DNA of 64,000 nt from Nonomuraea indica (lineage in GTDB: Bacteria; Actinomycetota; Actinomycetes; Streptosporangiales; Streptosporangiaceae): positions 71,870-135,869 of the forward strand of contig NZ_KZ559477.1 in assembly GCF_002850745.1 (NCBI RefSeq). Direction: 5' to 3'. The stretch's first letter is position 1. Each line of letters begins with the position of its first letter. Both the position numbers and the translations under genes were made by a program. The notes beneath the pieces are model-generated. The model was not told the DNA's origin and ran no database searches. It was given only the letters and a program-made list of their open reading frames with translations. Of the stretch, positions 8,193 to 17,152 are shown piece by piece.

Positions 8193-9356
8193 ATGGACTT
8201 CGAACTGACCGCCGAGCAACAGGCCTTCCGCGAGACGCTGCGCGCGTTCGTGGACAAGGAGATCATGCCCGTCGCCGTCGAGTGGGAGCACTCCGGACGC
8301 CAGCCCACCGAGATCGTCGAGAAGATGAAGCGGATGGGGCTGTTCGGCCTGTCCGTGCCGGAGGAGTACGGCGGGCTGGCGGTCGACATGGTGTCGTTCG
8401 CGCTGGTCTTCGAGGAGATCGCGCGCGGCTGGATGGGCGTGGCGGGCACGATCGGCTCCCACTCCATCGCCTGTTCCATGATCGCCCGCCATGGCACCGC
8501 CGAGCAGAAGCGCCTCCACCTGCCCGACCTGGCCACGGGCGCCCGCCGTACCGGGATCGCGCTCACCGAGCCCGGCGCCGGCACCGACCTGCAGGGCATC
8601 ACCACGCGCGCCGTCCGCGACGGCGACCACTACGTCGTCACCGGCACCAAGACCTGGATCACCAACGCCCGGCACGCCGACCCGCTGCCCGTCCTCGTCA
8701 AGACCTCCCTCACCGAACCCGCGCACAAGGGCATGTCGGTGCTGCTCGTCGACCCGGCATCGGAGGGCTTCGGCGTCAGCCGCGACCTGCCCAAGCTCGG
8801 CTACAAGGGCACCGAGACGTGCGAGGTCGTGCTGGACGAGGTGCGGGTCCCGGTCGCGGCGCTGCTCGGCGGGGTGGAGGGACGCGGCATGCAGCAGGTC
8901 CTCGCCGGGCTGGAGCTCGGCCGCATCAACATCGCCGCCCGCGCCGTCGGCGTCGCCCAGGCCGCCTACGACGCCGCGCTCGGCTACGCCCGCGAACGCA
9001 CCGCCTTCGGCCGGCCCATCGCCGGCTTCCAGGCCGTCCAGCTCAAGCTCGCCGACCTGGCCACCGAGATCCAGGCGGCGCGGCTGCTCACCTACTGGGC
9101 CGCCTCCCGCGCCGACGGCGGCGCCCGCGTGGACATGGAGGCGAGCATGGCCAAGTACTTCGCCTCGGAGGTGGCGCTGAAGGCGTCGCTGGAGTCGATG
9201 CGGATCCACGGCGGCTACGGCTACTCGCAGGAGTACGTGGTCGAGCGGCTCTACCGGGACGCGCCGCTGATGGCGATCGGCGAGGGCACCAACGACGTGC
9301 AACGCCTGGTGATCGCCCGCGCGCTCGTCTCCGGCAAGGGCCGGGTCGGCTGGTGA
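8193..9356 (+). CDS. Acyl-CoA dehydrogenase
   Basis: FAD-dependent alpha,beta-dehydrogenase of 387 aa, the full family length. It shows the FAD-binding elements TGIALTEPGAGTD and TKTWITNA, and the C-terminal RIHGGYGYSQEYVVERLYRD. The catalytic base is probably Glu364 in IGEGTNDVQ, the position used by short-chain and glutaryl-type enzymes. It follows the MaoC gene closely and probably shares its transcript. Electrons would go to an electron-transfer flavoprotein encoded elsewhere. Substrate chain length or branching is not resolved. Confidence 0.92.
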   Translation: MDFELTAEQQAFRETLRAFVDKEIMPVAVEWEHSGRQPTEIVEKMKRMGLFGLSVPEEYGGLAVDMVSFALVFEEIARGWMGVAGTIGSHSIACSMIARHGTAEQKRLHLPDLATGARRTGIALTEPGAGTDLQGITTRAVRDGDHYVVTGTKTWITNARHADPLPVLVKTSLTEPAHKGMSVLLVDPASEGFGVSRDLPKLGYKGTETCEVVLDEVRVPVAALLGGVEGRGMQQVLAGLELGRINIAARAVGVAQAAYDAALGYARERTAFGRPIAGFQAVQLKLADLATEIQAARLLTYWAASRADGGARVDMEASMAKYFASEVALKASLESMRIHGGYGYSQEYVVERLYRDAPLMAIGEGTNDVQRLVIARALVSGKGRVGW

Positions 9357-9408
9357 GCCCGCCGGGTCCGGCCGGCACGCGCCTCTGAGGGGCCATCGCA
9401 TCACTTGT

Positions 9409-10836
9409 GTGGTTATGGGTAGGTTGGGGCGGGTGTCGCCAGCCGCCGCCCAGCCGCCGCCCGAGCCCACGCCCCCCGTCTCAGCCACGCCCGCCATCAC
9501 CCACCCCGCTTCCGCGTCCGCTCCTTCGGCTTCCGTGCCCGCTCCTTCGGCTTCCGTGCCCGCTCCTTCGGCTTCCGTGCCCGCTCCTTCGGCTTCCGTG
9601 CCCGCTCCTTCGGCTTCCGCGCCCGCCCCTCCTGCTTCCGCGCCCGCTCCTTCGGCTTCCGTGTCCACGCCTCCCGCCGGCGCGGCCGGGGCCGGGGAGG
9701 GGGAGGGGGCCAGGCTGGCGTGGCTGGACGCGTTGCGCGGGGTCGGCGCCATGGCGGTCGTCGCCGAGCACCTGCTGCCGTGGTTCCTGCCGTCGCTGCG
9801 GCCGTTCTGGTTCAGTCTCGGCGTCTACGGGATCATGGTGTTCTTCCTGGTCAGCGGCTACATCATCCCGGCGTCCCTGGAGCGGCACGGGGACGTGCGC
9901 CGGTTCTGGATCGGCCGCGCGTTCCGGCTCTACCCGCTCTACCTGGCGGTCACCGCGCTCGTCGTGGGGCTGGCGTGGTGGGTGCCGGTGCGGGGCGAGG
10001 TGCCGCGCGACGGGTCGGCGGTGGCCGGGCACGCGACGATGCTGCTCGACGTCGTCGACGTGGGGGGCGTCGCCGACACCATGTGGACGTTGTCGTACGA
10101 GATGGTCTTCTACCTCCTGGTGACCGCGCTGTTCGTCGCCGGGGCGCACCGGCGCAGCGGGTTGCTGGCCGTGCTGTTCGCGGCCGGCTCGGTCGTCGTC
10201 GGGGTGGCGCTGGCCGGAGCCGTCGTCACGGGCGGCTGGGTCGCCTACGCCTCGGCCGCGGTGTTCGCCGCCGGGCTGGCCTGCGTCGTCTCGGGCAGGT
10301 TCCGGGCTGCGGGGGCGTGCGCGCTGGGCCTGATGGGCGTGACGCTGCTGGTGCTGGGCGGCCGGGTGCCGTGGATGGGCGTCACCGTGCTGGGCGTGAT
10401 GTTCGCGGGCACCGCCGTGCACCGGTGGGAACGCGGCCGCGGCACGCTCTGGCCGGTGGCTGCCGCGGCCGCGCTGGTCGCCGTCGCGCCCGTCCGGGCG
10501 GTCATGTCGGGCTGGTGGTGGGCCGAGCCGGACGTGTGGATCACCACGCTCGCGCTGGCCGCGGCCACGTTCGCCGCCGCGATGGCGCTGCGCGGGCGGC
10601 GCCTGCCCCGGCTGCTGACCTGGCTCGGCCTCATCAGCTATTCGCTGTACCTGGTGCACCATCCGCTGCTGAAGTACTTCTACGAGATCACCGGAGACCT
10701 GCGCCGCTCGCCGCTGCCGCTGCAACTGGCCATGTCGGTGCTGGCCCTGGCGGTGGTGCTGGGAGTGAGCGCGCTGGCGTACCGGTTCGTGGAACGTCCC
10801 ATGCAGGCGCTCGGCCGCCGCCTCGCCCGTGCCTGA
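9409..10836 (+). CDS. Membrane acyltransferase, family 3 (OafA/YrhL-like)
   Basis: Integral-membrane O-acyltransferase that modifies polysaccharides, antibiotics or lipids. After about 95 low-complexity residues the core begins at WLDALRGVGAMAVVAEHL, with the family's Arg and catalytic-type His ten residues apart. It continues with VSGYIIPASL and RAFRLYPLYLA, then about ten hydrophobic spans, ending in SALAYRFVERPMQ. The N-terminal extension is built of seven 7-residue copies (ASVPAPS type). The start is uncertain: GTG at 9409 and ATG at 9415 are both possible and neither has a strong ribosome site. Confidence 0.82.
   Translation: MVMGRLGRVSPAAAQPPPEPTPPVSATPAITHPASASAPSASVPAPSASVPAPSASVPAPSASVPAPSASAPAPPASAPAPSASVSTPPAGAAGAGEGEGARLAWLDALRGVGAMAVVAEHLLPWFLPSLRPFWFSLGVYGIMVFFLVSGYIIPASLERHGDVRRFWIGRAFRLYPLYLAVTALVVGLAWWVPVRGEVPRDGSAVAGHATMLLDVVDVGGVADTMWTLSYEMVFYLLVTALFVAGAHRRSGLLAVLFAAGSVVVGVALAGAVVTGGWVAYASAAVFAAGLACVVSGRFRAAGACALGLMGVTLLVLGGRVPWMGVTVLGVMFAGTAVHRWERGRGTLWPVAAAAALVAVAPVRAVMSGWWWAEPDVWITTLALAAATFAAAMALRGRRLPRLLTWLGLISYSLYLVHHPLLKYFYEITGDLRRSPLPLQLAMSVLALAVVLGVSALAYRFVERPMQALGRRLARA
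9520..9666 (+). repeat. Seven tandem 21-bp repeats in the acyltransferase 5' end
   Basis: Unit GCTCCTTCGGCTTCCGTGCC plus C. The first four copies (9520-9603) are identical and copies 5-7 diverge. Being in frame and a multiple of 3, copy-number changes would alter linker length without frameshift. Confidence 0.9.
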
Positions 10837-10884
10837 CGCCCCCCGCGCGACCGGCCGGCCGCCCGCGCCCGCCGCGCGACCGGC

Positions 10885-10900
10885 TGTGATGCGCATCACG
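10885..10900. promoter_or_regulatory. CRP-like palindrome
   Basis: TGTGATGCGCATCACG contains a perfect 14-bp palindrome (10886-10899) and matches the TGTGA-N6-TCACA consensus at 9 of 10 positions. It lies 3 bases before a candidate ECF41 -35 element, a position suited to an activator. Confidence 0.45.
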
Positions 10901-10903
10901 CCG

Positions 10904-10930
10904 TGTCACGTCGCGGCTGGCCCCGGTGTC
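10904..10930 (+). promoter_or_regulatory. Candidate ECF41-dependent promoter
   Basis: TGTCACG (10904-10910) and TGTC (10927-10930) are separated by 16 bp. This resembles the reported ECF41 promoter, with TGTCACA at -35 and CGTC at -10. The oxidoreductase ATG is only 8 bases beyond, so the transcript would be leaderless or nearly so. Confidence 0.6.
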
Positions 10931-10938
10931 TTGAGGGC

Positions 10939-12108
10939 ATGGTCGAACACAGCACACTTCACCAGGTCGTCGTCATCGGCGGAGGCTACGCGGGAACGAT
11001 GGCGGCCAACCGCCTGCGCGCGCGCACGGACGTCGGCGTCACCCTGGTCAACTCCCGCCCGAAGTTCGTCGAGCGGATCCGGCTGCACCAGTACGTGGCC
11101 GGGAATTACGACGCGGCGGTCGACTACGGCACGCTGCTCGGTGACGGCGTGCGGCTGGTGGTCGACGACGCCACGCGCGTCGACACCGCCTCGCGCACGG
11201 TGGAGCTGAGGTCGGGCCGGACGCTGGACTACGACTACGTCGTCTACGCGGTCGGCAGCACCGGCGCGATCCCCGCCTCGGTGCCGGGCGCGGCCGACTT
11301 CGCCCATTCCGTCGCCGAGTTCGAGGCCGCCGAGCGGCTGCGCGCCAGGCTGGCGGAGCTGCCGGCCGACGCCCCGATCACCGTGGTCGGCGGCGGGCTG
11401 ACCGGCATCGAGACCGCCGCCGAGCTCGCCGACCAGGGACGCGCGGTCACCCTGGTGTGCGGCGGCACCCTGGCCCCGGCACTCGGCGACGCCGGCCGCC
11501 GGTCCGTCGCGACGTGGCTGTCCGAGCACGGCGTCACCGTGCTGGAGACCGGCGTGGTGGCCGAGGTGCGGCAGGACGCGGTCGTCCTCACCGACGGATC
11601 GGTACGGCACGGCGCGCTCACCATCTGGACGGCCGGTTTCGGCGTGCCGGGCCTGGCGGCGGCCAGCGGGTTGCGCGTCGACGCGCTCGGCCGGCTGCTC
11701 ACCGACGAGGCGCTGGTCAGCGTCGATGACGACCGCGTCGTCGCGGCGGGCGACGCCGCCTCACCGTCGGGCCGGCCGCTGCGGATGAGCTGTCAGGCCG
11801 CGGGGTGGCTCGGCGTGCAGGCCGCCGACGCCGTGCTGAGCCTCATCGCGGGAACCGCGCCCGCCGCGGCGCAGGTGACCTTCGCCGGATCGTGCGTCAG
11901 CCTGGGCCGGCACGCCGGCACGATGCAGTACGCCGACCCGGACGACGTCCCCTTGGACTCCGTCCTCGACGGGCCCGAGGCCGCGGAGATCAAGGAGAAG
12001 CTCTGCCGCGACGCGGTGAAGGGCATCACCATGGAGGCCCGTGACCCCGGGGTCATCGTCCTGAAGAAGGCCGGACAGGAGGCTGCCGGGATGTCCGCGG
12101 CATCATGA
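10939..12108 (+). CDS. FAD-dependent pyridine-nucleotide oxidoreductase (ECF41 partner)
   Basis: 389-aa two-dinucleotide-fold flavoprotein of the NDH-2-like / Pyr_redox_2 group. The N-terminal FAD motif is VVIGGGYAGTMAANRLR; the NAD(P) motif at about residues 150-165 is ITVVGGGLTGIETAAELA. A late FAD element reads VVAAGDAA. There is no redox-active CxxC, so it is not a thioredoxin-reductase type. The stop overlaps the ECF41 sigma gene start (ATGA), so the two are translationally coupled. ECF41 factors typically control one adjacent carboxymuconolactone decarboxylase, oxidoreductase or epimerase; this is the oxidoreductase case. The electron acceptor is unknown. Confidence 0.85.
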   Translation: MVEHSTLHQVVVIGGGYAGTMAANRLRARTDVGVTLVNSRPKFVERIRLHQYVAGNYDAAVDYGTLLGDGVRLVVDDATRVDTASRTVELRSGRTLDYDYVVYAVGSTGAIPASVPGAADFAHSVAEFEAAERLRARLAELPADAPITVVGGGLTGIETAAELADQGRAVTLVCGGTLAPALGDAGRRSVATWLSEHGVTVLETGVVAEVRQDAVVLTDGSVRHGALTIWTAGFGVPGLAAASGLRVDALGRLLTDEALVSVDDDRVVAAGDAASPSGRPLRMSCQAAGWLGVQAADAVLSLIAGTAPAAAQVTFAGSCVSLGRHAGTMQYADPDDVPLDSVLDGPEAAEIKEKLCRDAVKGITMEARDPGVIVLKKAGQEAAGMSAAS

Positions 12109-12986
12109 CCACTGACGAGCACGCCGAGCGGTTCACCCTGCTGCGGCCGCTGCTGTTCACGATCGTCTACGAGATCCTCGGCTCGGCGACGGAGGCCGAC
12201 GACGTGCTGCAGGACAGCTACCTGCGGTGGGCGAAGGTGGACCTGGCGGGAGTCCATGACACCAGGTCGTACCTGGCGCGGCTGGTGACCTGCCAGGCGC
12301 TCAACGCGCTGCGCGCCGGCGCGCGCCGCCGCGAGGACTACGTCGGTGTGTGGTTGCCCGAGCCGCTGCTGCTCGACGAGCACGACGCCTCGGCGGACGT
12401 GGTGCTCGCCGAGTCGGTGTCGATGGCGATGCTCGTGCTCCTCGAGACGCTCACCCCCGAGGAGCGCGCGGTGTTCGTCCTGCGCGAGGTGTTCGGGTTC
12501 GGTCACGACGACATCGCCGAGGCGGTGGGCAAGTCCGTGGTCGCGGTGCGCCAGATGGCGCACCGCGCCCGCGAGCACGTGCGGGCGCGGCGCAGGCGGT
12601 TCGAGCCCGGTAGCGCCGCCAGGACCGCGCGGATCACCGAGCGGTTCATGGCGGCGGTGACCACCGGTGACCTGGAAGGCGTGCTCGCGCTGCTCGCACC
12701 GGATGTCACCTGGACCGCCGACAGCGGCGGCAAGGTGATCGCGGCGCGTCACCCGATGGTGGGCGCGGAGAAGGTGGCCGCGCTCCTCCTGGGCATCATC
12801 CGCTCGGACGTGCGGGTCGAGGCCGTGAACTGCAACGGCGCCCCTGCACTGGCCGCCTACCGCGGCGATCGCCTGGAGGGCGTCTTCCTGGCCGACGTCG
12901 CCGACGAGAAGATCACCGACTTCTACGTCATCCGCAATCCGGACAAGCTCCTCGCGCTGGCGGAACCGCGCCGGATCCGCCGGTAG
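12105..12986 (+). CDS. ECF41-type RNA polymerase sigma factor with SnoaL-like tail (SigJ-like)
   Basis: 293-aa extracytoplasmic-function sigma factor. Region 2 is near residues 8-75 (EADDVLQDSYLRWAKV), followed by the linker WLPEPLLL that marks ECF41. Region 4 covers about 105-160 (LTPEERAVFVLREVFGFGHDDIAEAVGKSV). A C-terminal NTF2/SnoaL-like domain contains DSGGKV and the terminal YVIRNPDKL, another ECF41 hallmark. In characterised members this tail replaces an anti-sigma factor and both stimulates and restrains activity. No anti-sigma gene lies nearby, as expected. It probably transcribes its own operon from the promoter at 10904. Confidence 0.92.
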   Translation: MTTDEHAERFTLLRPLLFTIVYEILGSATEADDVLQDSYLRWAKVDLAGVHDTRSYLARLVTCQALNALRAGARRREDYVGVWLPEPLLLDEHDASADVVLAESVSMAMLVLLETLTPEERAVFVLREVFGFGHDDIAEAVGKSVVAVRQMAHRAREHVRARRRRFEPGSAARTARITERFMAAVTTGDLEGVLALLAPDVTWTADSGGKVIAARHPMVGAEKVAALLLGIIRSDVRVEAVNCNGAPALAAYRGDRLEGVFLADVADEKITDFYVIRNPDKLLALAEPRRIRR

Positions 12987-13071
12987 CGGCACGGCCGCGG
13001 GGCTCACACCCCGGGGCGCCGTGTCGTCGGAGAAGTGGAAAGCCGGGTTTTCCCGCTGAGAGGAAGGACGA

Positions 13072-13410
13072 GTGGCGATGCCGACGCGACACGAGACGGA
13101 CGAGACCGCGATCAGGCGGCACATCGACAAGATCGTCGAAGGGATCCGGGCCAAGGACCTCCAGGCCCTGGAGCGGCTCTACGCGCCGGACGTCGTCTCC
13201 TTCGACGTGGAGCCGCCGCTGCAGCACGTGGGGGTGGAGGCGAAGGCGAAGAACTGGGCGAACGTGTTCGGGACGGTCGCGAAGGGCATGTGGGTCCGGG
13301 CCACCTTCGGCCTCCGGAAGATCGACGGCGAATGGCTGATCGTGCACGACCAGGTGTCCGTGCCGTTCGACGTGCGGAGCGGCAGGGGGGTGACCGACCT
13401 CGAGCCCTGA
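13072..13410 (+). CDS. Short SnoaL-like (NTF2-fold) protein, possibly internally deleted
   Basis: 112-aa member of the SnoaL/DUF4440 type. The N-terminal helix-rich part (RAKDLQALERLYAPDVVSFDVEPP) and the C-terminal strands (MWVRATFGLRKIDGEWLIVHD) look complete, and the end reads SVPFDV as in relatives. The strands that normally lie between, about 25-30 residues, appear absent at the NVFGT/VAKGM junction; relatives I remember are about 140 aa. The NTF2 cone may therefore be incomplete. AGGAAGG precedes the GTG at 13072; the ATG at 13078 is an alternative start. No catalytic role is claimed. Confidence 0.65.
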   Translation: MAMPTRHETDETAIRRHIDKIVEGIRAKDLQALERLYAPDVVSFDVEPPLQHVGVEAKAKNWANVFGTVAKGMWVRATFGLRKIDGEWLIVHDQVSVPFDVRSGRGVTDLEP

Positions 13411-13492
13411 CAGGTCGCCGCCGCGCCCGGTGCCGCTCCGGCCGGGCCACGCCGGGGGATTCGCGGAGATCAGGGCCGGGTAGCGTGTCGGG

Positions 13493-13969
13493 GTGAGCCA
13501 GCAGCACCTGCCTCCCGCCCAGTGGTACGCCTCGCTGCCGACCTACTACGCGTCGGCCTGCATGCTGCTCACCGACCCCGAGGGCCGGGTCCTGATGGTC
13601 AAACCCAACTACCGGCCGCACTGGGCCATCCCGGGCGGCGTCGTGGACGCCGGCGAGTATCCGCACGCGTGTGCCGAGCGCGAGATCGCCGAGGAGCTCG
13701 GCCTGCGCGTCCGGGCCGGTGACCTGCTCGTCGTCGACTGGACCCCGCCGATGGGCGACCGCCCGCACAGCATGATCAACTTTCTGTTCGACGGCGGCAC
13801 GGTCATCGACACGGGCCAGGTCACGCTGCAGACGTCCGAGCTGGACCACTACGGCTTCTTCCCCTGGGGGGAGGCCACGAGGATGCTCCCGGACACCACC
13901 TCCGCCCGCCTTCCCGCGGCGCTGCGCGCCCGCACGGAGTCCCGCACCGTCTACCTGCCTGCGCGGTAG
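13493..13969 (+). CDS. NUDIX hydrolase
   Basis: 158-aa pyrophosphohydrolase. The Nudix box is GGVVDAGE at about residues 42-49, continuing to REIAEELGL with the metal-binding Glu residues intact. The preceding HWAIPGG is also typical. TAGCGT at 13481-13486 ends 6 bases before the GTG start, so the message is probably leaderless. The substrate (nucleoside diphosphate derivative or damaged nucleotide) cannot be assigned. Confidence 0.88.
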   Translation: MSQQHLPPAQWYASLPTYYASACMLLTDPEGRVLMVKPNYRPHWAIPGGVVDAGEYPHACAEREIAEELGLRVRAGDLLVVDWTPPMGDRPHSMINFLFDGGTVIDTGQVTLQTSELDHYGFFPWGEATRMLPDTTSARLPAALRARTESRTVYLPAR

Positions 13970-14014
13970 GCACGCCGGCGCGTCAGCGTCGCGGGGGACG
14001 GGCGGGCCGGTGGA

Positions 14015-14041
14015 TGTCGAGAACGCCGCGCCCGCTCCGTC
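14015..14041 (+). promoter_or_regulatory. ECF42-type promoter 1 (PPOx gene)
   Basis: TGTCGA (14015-14020), 17-bp spacer, CGTC (14038-14041). It is nearly the same sequence as the promoter at 14592, including GAAC after the -35 and GCTC before the -10. The start codon of the PPOx-like gene is 36 bases downstream. Confidence 0.65.
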
Positions 14042-14077
14042 CCAGGTCGTCAGCAGCCACCACGGAAGGGGCCGGCC

Positions 14078-14572
14078 ATGGGGCCGAACGAGATCACCGC
14101 AATCCTGGACCGGCCGCACAGCCGGGAACTCCTGGCACGCGACCTGACCCGCCTGGCCTACATCGCCCAGGACGGCACCCCACGCAACGTCCCGATCGCG
14201 TTCACCTGGAACGGCTCGGAGATCGTCATGTGCACCGCGAAGAACGCCCCGAAGCTTCCGGCCCTGCGCCGGAACCCGGCGGTCGCCCTGACGATCGACA
14301 CCGAGGTGCACCCGCCCAAGATCCTGCTCATCCGCGGCCAGGCAGAGCTGGACGTCGTCGAGGGCATCCCCGACGAGTACCTCCGGATGAACGGCTCCTA
14401 CCGGATGACGCCCGAGCAGCGGGTCGCGTGGGAGGCGGAGGTGCGATCGCTCTACGACGGCATGGTCAGGATCGTCGTCACCCCGACGTGGGTGAAGCTG
14501 ATCGACTTCGAGACGACGCTGCCGAGCGCGGTCGAGGAACTGGTCCGGCAGCGGGCGGAACGCCGCCCCTGA
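14078..14572 (+). CDS. Pyridoxamine 5'-phosphate oxidase-like flavin-binding protein
   Basis: 164-aa split-beta-barrel protein of the PPOx family, which binds FMN, F420 or heme depending on subgroup. Typical segments are LARLTRLAYIAQDGTPRNVPIAF-like opening strands (residues 19-43) and LRRNPAVALTIDTE. The ribosome site GGAAGGGG precedes the ATG. Its promoter matches that of the adjacent YCII-ECF42 operon, so it is probably a member of the ECF42 regulon. Natural substrate unknown; a reductase role is plausible but not shown. Confidence 0.82.
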   Translation: MGPNEITAILDRPHSRELLARDLTRLAYIAQDGTPRNVPIAFTWNGSEIVMCTAKNAPKLPALRRNPAVALTIDTEVHPPKILLIRGQAELDVVEGIPDEYLRMNGSYRMTPEQRVAWEAEVRSLYDGMVRIVVTPTWVKLIDFETTLPSAVEELVRQRAERRP

Positions 14573-14591
14573 GAAATTGCTCGCCGCGCGA

Positions 14592-14618
14592 TGTCGAGAA
14601 CCCGCGCGCGGCTCCGTC
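14592..14618 (+). promoter_or_regulatory. ECF42-type promoter 2 (YCII-ECF42 operon)
   Basis: TGTCGA (14592-14597), 17-bp spacer, CGTC (14615-14618), then a leader to the ATG at 14667. TGTCGA agrees with the -35 reported for ECF42 in Streptomyces, recalled from the literature. Confidence 0.65.
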
Positions 14619-14666
14619 CCCGCCACGAACACCGGCCACAATGGCCGTACCGGGCGAAGGAGAGAC

Positions 14667-15077
14667 ATGATGGCCAAGTACCTGCTGCTCAAGCACTACC
14701 GGGGCGCGCCGGCAGCGGTCAACGACGTGCCGATGGACCAGTGGACGCCGGAGGAGCTCTCGGCCCACGTGCAGTACATGCGGGACTTCGCCGCCCGGCT
14801 GGAGGGCACCGGCGAGTTCGTCGACAGCCAGGCGCTCTCCCCGGAGGGCACGTTCGTCCGGTACGACGGCGAGGGGCGGCCGCCGGTCACCGACGGCCCG
14901 TTCGCGGAGACCAAGGACCTGATCGCCGGCTGGATGGTGATCGACGTCGACAGCCACGAGCGGGCGCTGGAGCTGGCCGCCGAGCTGTCCGCGGCTCCGG
15001 GCGCGGGCGGCGAGCCGATCCACGAGTGGCTCGAGGGGCGCCCGTTCCTGACCGAGCCCCCGACCATCACGGAGTGA
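14667..15077 (+). CDS. YCII / DGPF-domain protein, partner of ECF42
   Basis: 136-aa ferredoxin-fold YCII-domain protein. It contains VTDGPFAETKDLIAGW, the DGPF motif that names the family and is almost always linked to ECF42 sigma factors. The ATG at 14667 follows AAGGAGAG by 3 bases. It ends 6 bases before the sigma factor gene. Biochemical role unknown; related YCII proteins bind or cleave small chlorinated or muconolactone-like molecules. Confidence 0.9.
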   Translation: MMAKYLLLKHYRGAPAAVNDVPMDQWTPEELSAHVQYMRDFAARLEGTGEFVDSQALSPEGTFVRYDGEGRPPVTDGPFAETKDLIAGWMVIDVDSHERALELAAELSAAPGAGGEPIHEWLEGRPFLTEPPTITE

Positions 15078-15083
15078 CGAACG

Positions 15084-16226
<1,143 letters not shown>

Positions 16227-16271
16227 GCCCGCCGTGACCGCCGGAGCCGGGGCGGTCCGGTCGGCCCGGTC

Positions 16272-16919
16272 TCATTGGCCTCCCGGATCCGCCGGCTCCC
16301 CGTTCGGCGCGATCTCCAGTGGCGTCGCGGCCCCGCCGGACAGCTCGCGCCCCTGGTTCAGCGTGTAGTCCAGCTGCCTGGCCAGGTGGGGCAGGGTCGC
16401 CGGAGGCAGATACGCGTCGGCGCCGGCGTCGAGCAGTCGCCGGACCGGACCGTGGTACTGGACGCCGAGTTCGTGGTCCTCTATCTCGGTGACGATGACG
16501 CGGGCTTCCGGGAACATCGCGCGGAGCGCCGCGATCAGCTGCGGGCTGCCGGGAGGGACGAGCAGCACGTCGGTGGTCGCGGGAGCCGCGTGCATGTCGA
16601 GCACCACGTAGTCCGCCCCGAGCCGGGTGGCCAGCGCGACCCGGGCCGCGGTCGACAGCTCCATCGCGGTGGCCACGACGGTCACGCTCTCGTGGTCGAT
16701 CGGCGCCTGTCCGTCGGCCTCGTCCGGCGCGTCCCGCTCGACGACGGCGCCCTGGACCACGTCGACGGTGCTGGAGATCGTCGCGATCGACGCGCCGTCA
16801 CGCGTGAGGACCAGGTGCTCGCCCGGCTCCAGGGCGTCGATGAGCGCCACGACGTCCTCGGGAAGGCAGGTCACGTCGATGCGCGGCGAGGAGCGTGGGG
16901 CGCGTCTGCGGATCACCAT
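16272..16919 (-). CDS. Receiver-like protein with Phd-like N-terminal segment
   Basis: 215 aa, not a known named gene. The opening resembles the DNA-binding hairpin of Phd/YefM-type antitoxins (LIDALEPGEHLVLTRDGAS). From about residue 85 the pattern resembles a response-regulator receiver: an acidic-ended strand ADYVVLDMHAA, a helix (QLIAALRAMFPEARVIVTE) and a late LLDAGADAYLPPATLP like the beta5-alpha5 region. The second half could be a degenerate receiver that is not phosphorylated. No kinase or toxin gene adjoins it. The assignment is structural guesswork from patterns, and the function is unknown. Confidence 0.5.
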   Translation of the reverse strand: MVIRRRAPRSSPRIDVTCLPEDVVALIDALEPGEHLVLTRDGASIATISSTVDVVQGAVVERDAPDEADGQAPIDHESVTVVATAMELSTAARVALATRLGADYVVLDMHAAPATTDVLLVPPGSPQLIAALRAMFPEARVIVTEIEDHELGVQYHGPVRRLLDAGADAYLPPATLPHLARQLDYTLNQGRELSGGAATPLEIAPNGEPADPGGQ

Positions 16920-17152
16920 GCCGGGGACACGCCCACGGCCGCGCGGGCACCCCGCGTCATGCGCGGCCCGGTCGCCCGGCGGGCGCGAGGCCCGTCCACG
17001 GTGACATGGCCGCCGCCCCGAAGGTGCCGCTCAAGCAGTCGATCACAGGGGTCCCTTCTGACGCTGTGATCCTGTTGGACGTCGCTGCACGGCCGTTGGT
17101 TCGACGCCGCGCCGGAGTTCGTCTCGTCGTCCCTGCCTACGGGCGGCGGGGA

